Shown here in pieces: positions 60,826 to 64,000 of a DNA stretch of 64,000 bases. Source of the DNA: Cryptomeria japonica (lineage: Eukaryota > Streptophyta > Pinopsida > Cupressales > Cupressaceae); the NCBI RefSeq assembly GCF_030272615.1, contig NC_081413.1, positions 608,194,209-608,258,208 of the forward strand, given 5' to 3'. How positions within the stretch are numbered: position 1 is the stretch's first letter; the number at the start of each line of letters is the position of its first letter. Made by a program: the position numbers and the translations under genes. The notes beneath the pieces are model-generated. The model was not told where the DNA came from. It ran no database searches and saw only the letters and a list, made by a program, of their open reading frames with translations.

Positions 60826-60992
60826 CCCGGGACAGCGGGGTGCAAGGAGGGATCAAGCAGGGTGCTGGAAAAATGCAGTTTTTGGTGTCGTGAGCAAGTT
60901 TCGGGGTCTCCATTCAGGTTCAGTGTTGCATCGCCATCGTGAAGACCCAAATGCGGTCGAAATTGCAAGTGTCACAATTTTAGGACGCTACA

Positions 60993-61005
60993 TTTAGCCC
61001 CCACT
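60993..61005 (-). other. Polypurine tract of the Tat-like element
   Basis: AGTGGGGGCTAAA immediately before TGTAGCG on the minus strand. Primer for second-strand synthesis; this defines the LTR start. Confidence 0.75.
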
Positions 61006-61046
61006 TTAGCGGGAGTATAAGCGTACGCTCATACTTCCGGTAAAGT
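61003..61046. repeat. 22-bp-arm palindrome next to the polypurine tract
   Basis: Arms 61003-61024 and 61025-61046, no loop, 19 of 22 positions pair (centre AGCGT/ACGCT). It overlaps the first bases of the polypurine tract. Confidence 0.9.
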
Positions 61047-61733
61047 ACAAGGAAATAACATTGAAAAACTTTCACCACGTCAAGGAGGCAAGATACACCA
61101 AGCCCCCAGTGGACTAAGGATCTTACGAATTCGATTGACAAAGTAAAAGGGAAGATCACGAGGGAGAACCATGATTGTCAGTAGTAAGGTTCCCTCACTA
61201 TGAGTCATGCAAGAAAGATATCAAAAAATTTCAAGGCAAAGCTAAATTTGTCAAGAAATTTTCAAGTATCTTGAAAAGATATGGACGGGATGTATGCCCC
61301 CCTACGTTAAAGCGATCGCACACGCCTCACCGGGGGTGATTGCTTTAAGGTAGTGATACATATAAGAAATGAGAAAGGAGCACGTTATCACAAGGATTTA
61401 GCCCCCAAGTGTGAGATAAGTCCAAGGATAATAGACACAAAACACAAAGCACAAGGTGACTTTGCTTTCCTCGGGGTCAGTATGCTGTATGATAATTCAT
61501 GTATATCATATGTATGTATGCATAATTGTTCTTCATTCCCCAATCAAGGAAAGTCGCCTAGAAGAAGGGAACACATGTGTCTTTTGAGTCAACATGAGAG
61601 AGACCAAAAGAGGTCGCAATGCTTTGCATCGTCCTCAAGTAGACAACACTAAGGACAACAAATAGAAGAATGAGAGTAACATATAGAAGTAATAACAAAA
61701 GAGAGGAGGAGAGAATCTGCTATGCTAATGAAA
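61006..61733 (-). other. 3' non-coding region of the Tat-like element
   Basis: About 730 bp between the Gag-Pro stop and the polypurine tract. It repeats TAGCCCCCA/AAGCCCCCA-like strings (about 60995, 61100, 61400), holds both hairpins, and has no pol relic in any frame that I can recognise. Confidence 0.6.
61302..61353. repeat. Second hairpin in the 3' non-coding region
   Basis: Arm 61302-61321 (CTACGTTAAAGCGATCGCAC) pairs with 61336-61353 (GTGATTGCTTTAAGGTAG) with a few mismatches and a two-base bulge, around a 14-nt CG-rich loop. Confidence 0.75.
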
Positions 61734-64000
61734 CTAGTCTAGCACGTCATCTACCCCCCGATCTTGCTGATCAATATTTCGGGAAGGTAGGGAACACGCT
61801 AGAGGAGGAACATCCAACACAGCAGATGGAGCTATCACAAGATCCAAACAAGGGCTATGTTCATATCCCAAGCCACTGTGTTCTTGTCTAGGAGCTAGGA
61901 TAAGTGCTTTAGAAAATGCGTTAGATAAATGGTTATCAACATCAACATATTCACATTCACTATCAGAATGAACAGAAGTAACATTTGCATCATGAATAAC
62001 ATTTTCATCTATATTATCATCAAGATTTATAAAAATAGGATCTTTAACTCGCACAGGATCAAGACCATCATGCATCTTATGTTTAGGAGATTTTGGCTCA
62101 ATCGTCAGCTGAGGAGAAAATGGAATATTAGTTGAAGGTGTTTTTGGGGATTGCAAAGTTTGAGAAGCAGCTGCCTGAGCTTTAAGATGACGCTTTCGTC
62201 GGCGTTCATGTGCAGAACGATTTCGTCTAGTCTTAGTAGGAAGTTGCGAAGATTGAGGAGGAGGAATGTTCTCATCCTTATCACTTGGGTGTTTAGGTTT
62301 TGGTCTCTTAGGTTGAATAATAGGAGAAGAGGAAGGTCTCTTCTCTCCATAAGAGGAAGGAGGAGGAACTGCTCCATATAAGGGAGGAATATTTGGTTTA
62401 GGAAGGAGACCAAGCCCATCACGACGAGGAGGTATAGGTCTACCTTTAGAAAGTTTATTAGACATAGGCATAGTTACATCCATAGGTATGGGTTGGAAAT
62501 CTTCTTGAGGAAAGACATTGGTTTTATCTTTCAAAGGAAGAACTACCTTCTCAAGAATGATAGGAATGTCAAGTTTGGGTGTTCTAGGTTCACTTAGAGA
62601 TAGGATCATATCTTTTTTCCACTTTTGATAAGATTTGAAAAGATGATCACTTCGCGGAGGAAGAGATTGGAATTGTTTAGGCCAAAAATAATCAATAGGA
62701 ACACTAGGAATTCTTTCAGCTGGTTTAAAGAGACTATGATTGATAGTAACAACTTCACCATTATGGGGAAATTTCAAACACTTATGAATAGGAGAAGCAA
62801 TAGCTTTCATGGAAGATAGCCAAGGATAGCCTAGCTTCACATGAAATTGTTCGGATGATGGAATAATAGCAAAGTCTACATCAAGGGATTTTTTATGGAC
62901 CTCAATAGGTAATGTAATAGAACCAATTGCAGGAGAAGAAAATGCATCAAATAGTTTCACAACCACATTTGTTTCGTCATAGATTACTTGATTCAATTGC
63001 AAAGTAAAAAGAAATTCTTCAGTAATGAAATTAACCATGCAAGAAGGATCAATAAGCACTCCACGGCAAGGTGTATTTTTGACTCTTGCAACTATATATA
63101 AAGGACCATCAGGTGCCCTGATAGTTTCACTAGAATAAAAGGTGATGGAAGGTTCTTTAGGGATTTTCTGCTGCTCCACAAAGTTAATCACATTCGGAGT
63201 CATAGACACGAGATCATCAGGTGAGACAGAGGAATCAGTAGTATCAATCGCATTAGAGGTATGAGAAGGCAATGGATCAGTAAAAATCTTAAGATTTTGG
63301 TTAGGAGGAGCTACAGATGTGTTGCCTTTATCATTCACTCCAGAAACAGAGATAGTATTATTATCAATCAAATCTTGAATTTTACCCTTTAAAGCAAAAC
63401 ATTTTTCAGTATCATGCCCAGGATGACGATGAAATTGACAAAAAGATTTGTTATCAAAATAGGGCGAATTAATCTTTGCAGGATCTATTTGCCTTATAGG
63501 AGGAAGAGTAAGCACATTTTGTTCCAATAACTTATTCATAATACTATGCAATGATTCATTCAAAGGAGTAAACTTTCTTTCTTTCCTGAAAAACTTAGAA
63601 ATAGGAGGCACACCTGATGCTGCATTCACATTGTTATTGATGATGTTTTCATTGAGATTAATGGACTCTCTGTTCGGTTTAAACTTCCCAAATGGTTGTT
63701 GACTACTATCACCCTTATCACTCGGAGCCATAGGATTTGCTTGTTCCATTTGACTCACAGTCAGTTGATAATTGTGAAGAGTTGCGCACAACTGTTGGAA
63801 AGAAGTAAACTCAGAAAACAGAAGTTTTTCTCTAATATCTTTTTGTAAATTAGAAATAAAGATTCTTTGAATATCATTGTCAGGCACTGGAAAAGAAATT
63901 TGAGCATACAAATGCTTATATCTACCAATGAAATCAGTCACTTTTTCTTTAACACCTTGTTTACAATGCATTAAATCAATCAAAGTAACTTTAGGACTTA
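61734..64000 (-). CDS. gag: Gag-protease polyprotein, Tat-like gypsy, partial at window edge
   Basis: At least 754 codons without a stop, open to the window edge, so the start lies beyond 64000. The first visible part is a Retrotrans_gag-type capsid (Q-G-V-K-E-K-V-T-D-F-I-G-R-Y-K, F-I-S-N-L-Q-K-D-I-R-E-K-L). Near residue 185 of the visible part, F-C-Q-F-H-R-H-P-G-H-D-T-E-K-C is a short zinc-binding motif typical of Tat/Ogre-type Gags. A retropepsin-like domain follows: G-V-L-I-D-P-S at 63050-63042 (family D-[ST]-G; here D-P-S), then H-V-K-L-G-Y-P-W-L, matching the I-L-G-R/P-W-L element. The C-terminus is Pro- and Lys/Arg-rich with G-L-G-Y (G-patch-like) and ends V-D-D-V-L-D at TAG 61734. No RT follows. 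Intact frame contrasts with all other ORFs here. Whether D-P-S can cleave is doubtful. Confidence 0.85.
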   Translation of the reverse strand, partial: SPKVTLIDLMHCKQGVKEKVTDFIGRYKHLYAQISFPVPDNDIQRIFISNLQKDIREKLLFSEFTSFQQLCATLHNYQLTVSQMEQANPMAPSDKGDSSQQPFGKFKPNRESINLNENIINNNVNAASGVPPISKFFRKERKFTPLNESLHSIMNKLLEQNVLTLPPIRQIDPAKINSPYFDNKSFCQFHRHPGHDTEKCFALKGKIQDLIDNNTISVSGVNDKGNTSVAPPNQNLKIFTDPLPSHTSNAIDTTDSSVSPDDLVSMTPNVINFVEQQKIPKEPSITFYSSETIRAPDGPLYIVARVKNTPCRGVLIDPSCMVNFITEEFLFTLQLNQVIYDETNVVVKLFDAFSSPAIGSITLPIEVHKKSLDVDFAIIPSSEQFHVKLGYPWLSSMKAIASPIHKCLKFPHNGEVVTINHSLFKPAERIPSVPIDYFWPKQFQSLPPRSDHLFKSYQKWKKDMILSLSEPRTPKLDIPIILEKVVLPLKDKTNVFPQEDFQPIPMDVTMPMSNKLSKGRPIPPRRDGLGLLPKPNIPPLYGAVPPPSSYGEKRPSSSPIIQPKRPKPKHPSDKDENIPPPQSSQLPTKTRRNRSAHERRRKRHLKAQAAASQTLQSPKTPSTNIPFSPQLTIEPKSPKHKMHDGLDPVRVKDPIFINLDDNIDENVIHDANVTSVHSDSECEYVDVDNHLSNAFSKALILAPRQEHSGLGYEHSPCLDLVIAPSAVLDVPPLACSLPSRNIDQQDRGVDDVLD

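Larger units (their letters stand above)
59801..60992 (-). repeat. LTR of the Tat-like element (far end uncertain)
   Basis: On the minus strand it opens TGTAGCGTCCTAAAATTG directly after a purine tract. It contains a TATA box, an Ala/Pro-coding-like GC patch and a long leader-like region rich in ATTCAAGCATTC. A possible end is AAAACCATCA near 59802, but without the other LTR this is a guess. The 185-aa ORF at 60411-60968 is an incidental reading of U3. Confidence 0.65.
59801..64000 (-). mobile_element. Tat-like gypsy element with Gag-Pro only, 3' part
   Basis: On the minus strand: an open Gag-protease frame (64000 to 61734), 3' non-coding DNA with two hairpins (61733-61006), a polypurine tract (60993-61005) and an LTR starting at 60992. 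There is no RT, RNase H or integrase between protease and LTR, so the element depends on others. The 5' part lies outside the window; the LTR's far end is uncertain. Confidence 0.75.

Noticed and set aside
60411-60968. 185-aa Pro/Arg-rich ORF
   Set aside because: Covers the U3 of the Tat-like LTR including its 31-bp repeats. No homologous domain, and the TATA box and leader fall inside it.

Overview
The window looks like intergenic DNA from a large plant nuclear genome. It is AT-rich and packed with nested LTR retrotransposons, with plant LINE remnants, solo LTRs, microsatellites and tandem duplications. I recognise no host protein-coding gene, tRNA, rRNA or CRISPR array. The amount of old, stop-ridden Ty1/copia and Ty3/gypsy DNA would suit a gymnosperm, but that is inference. 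Every coding relic I can assign belongs to a mobile element.

Layout. 1-4862: a truncated minus-strand LTR, unclassified AT-rich DNA and an LTR-like repeat. 4868-34976: one Ty3/gypsy chromovirus (called G1, target duplication GACCT) inflated to about 30 kb by later insertions. Inside it are a 2.35 kb solo LTR (5863-8213), a SIRE-like Ty1/copia element on the minus strand (8803-15555, duplication GAAGA), and a gag-carrying element without pol on the minus strand (B, 19281-33957, duplication ATATC). B is interrupted inside its own LTR by a sibling on the plus strand (A, 20244-27364, duplication TTAGA). 35918-43309: a third element of the same design with a different LTR (C). 44.3-50 kb: an LTR-like start, a LINE ORF1-only relic and a solo LTR with duplication TTATT. 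52.7-55.5 kb: a degenerate segmental duplication carrying a minisatellite and microsatellites. 55.85-57.1 kb: a LINE reverse-transcriptase relic on the minus strand. 57.1-58.6 kb: LTR fragments. 59.8-64 kb: the 3' part of a minus-strand, Tat-like gypsy element whose Gag-protease frame is still open at the window edge and which has no reverse transcriptase before its LTR.

How the parts relate. G1 and the SIRE-like copia element carry (broken) Gag, protease, reverse transcriptase, RNase H and integrase. A, B and C have LTRs, an initiator-Met-tRNA primer site, a coiled-coil Gag with four zinc knuckles, and a second large ORF of unknown function (called ORF-X here), but no enzyme domain. They share primer site, multiple polypurine tracts and 3'-end sequence with the SIRE-like element, which suggests a parasite/helper pair. 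A, B and C with ORF-X are the best candidates here for an undescribed system. The intact Gag-Pro-only Tat-like element at the right edge is a second, independent non-autonomous design.

All boundaries and duplications were read by eye. No alignment, database search or divergence calculation was run.
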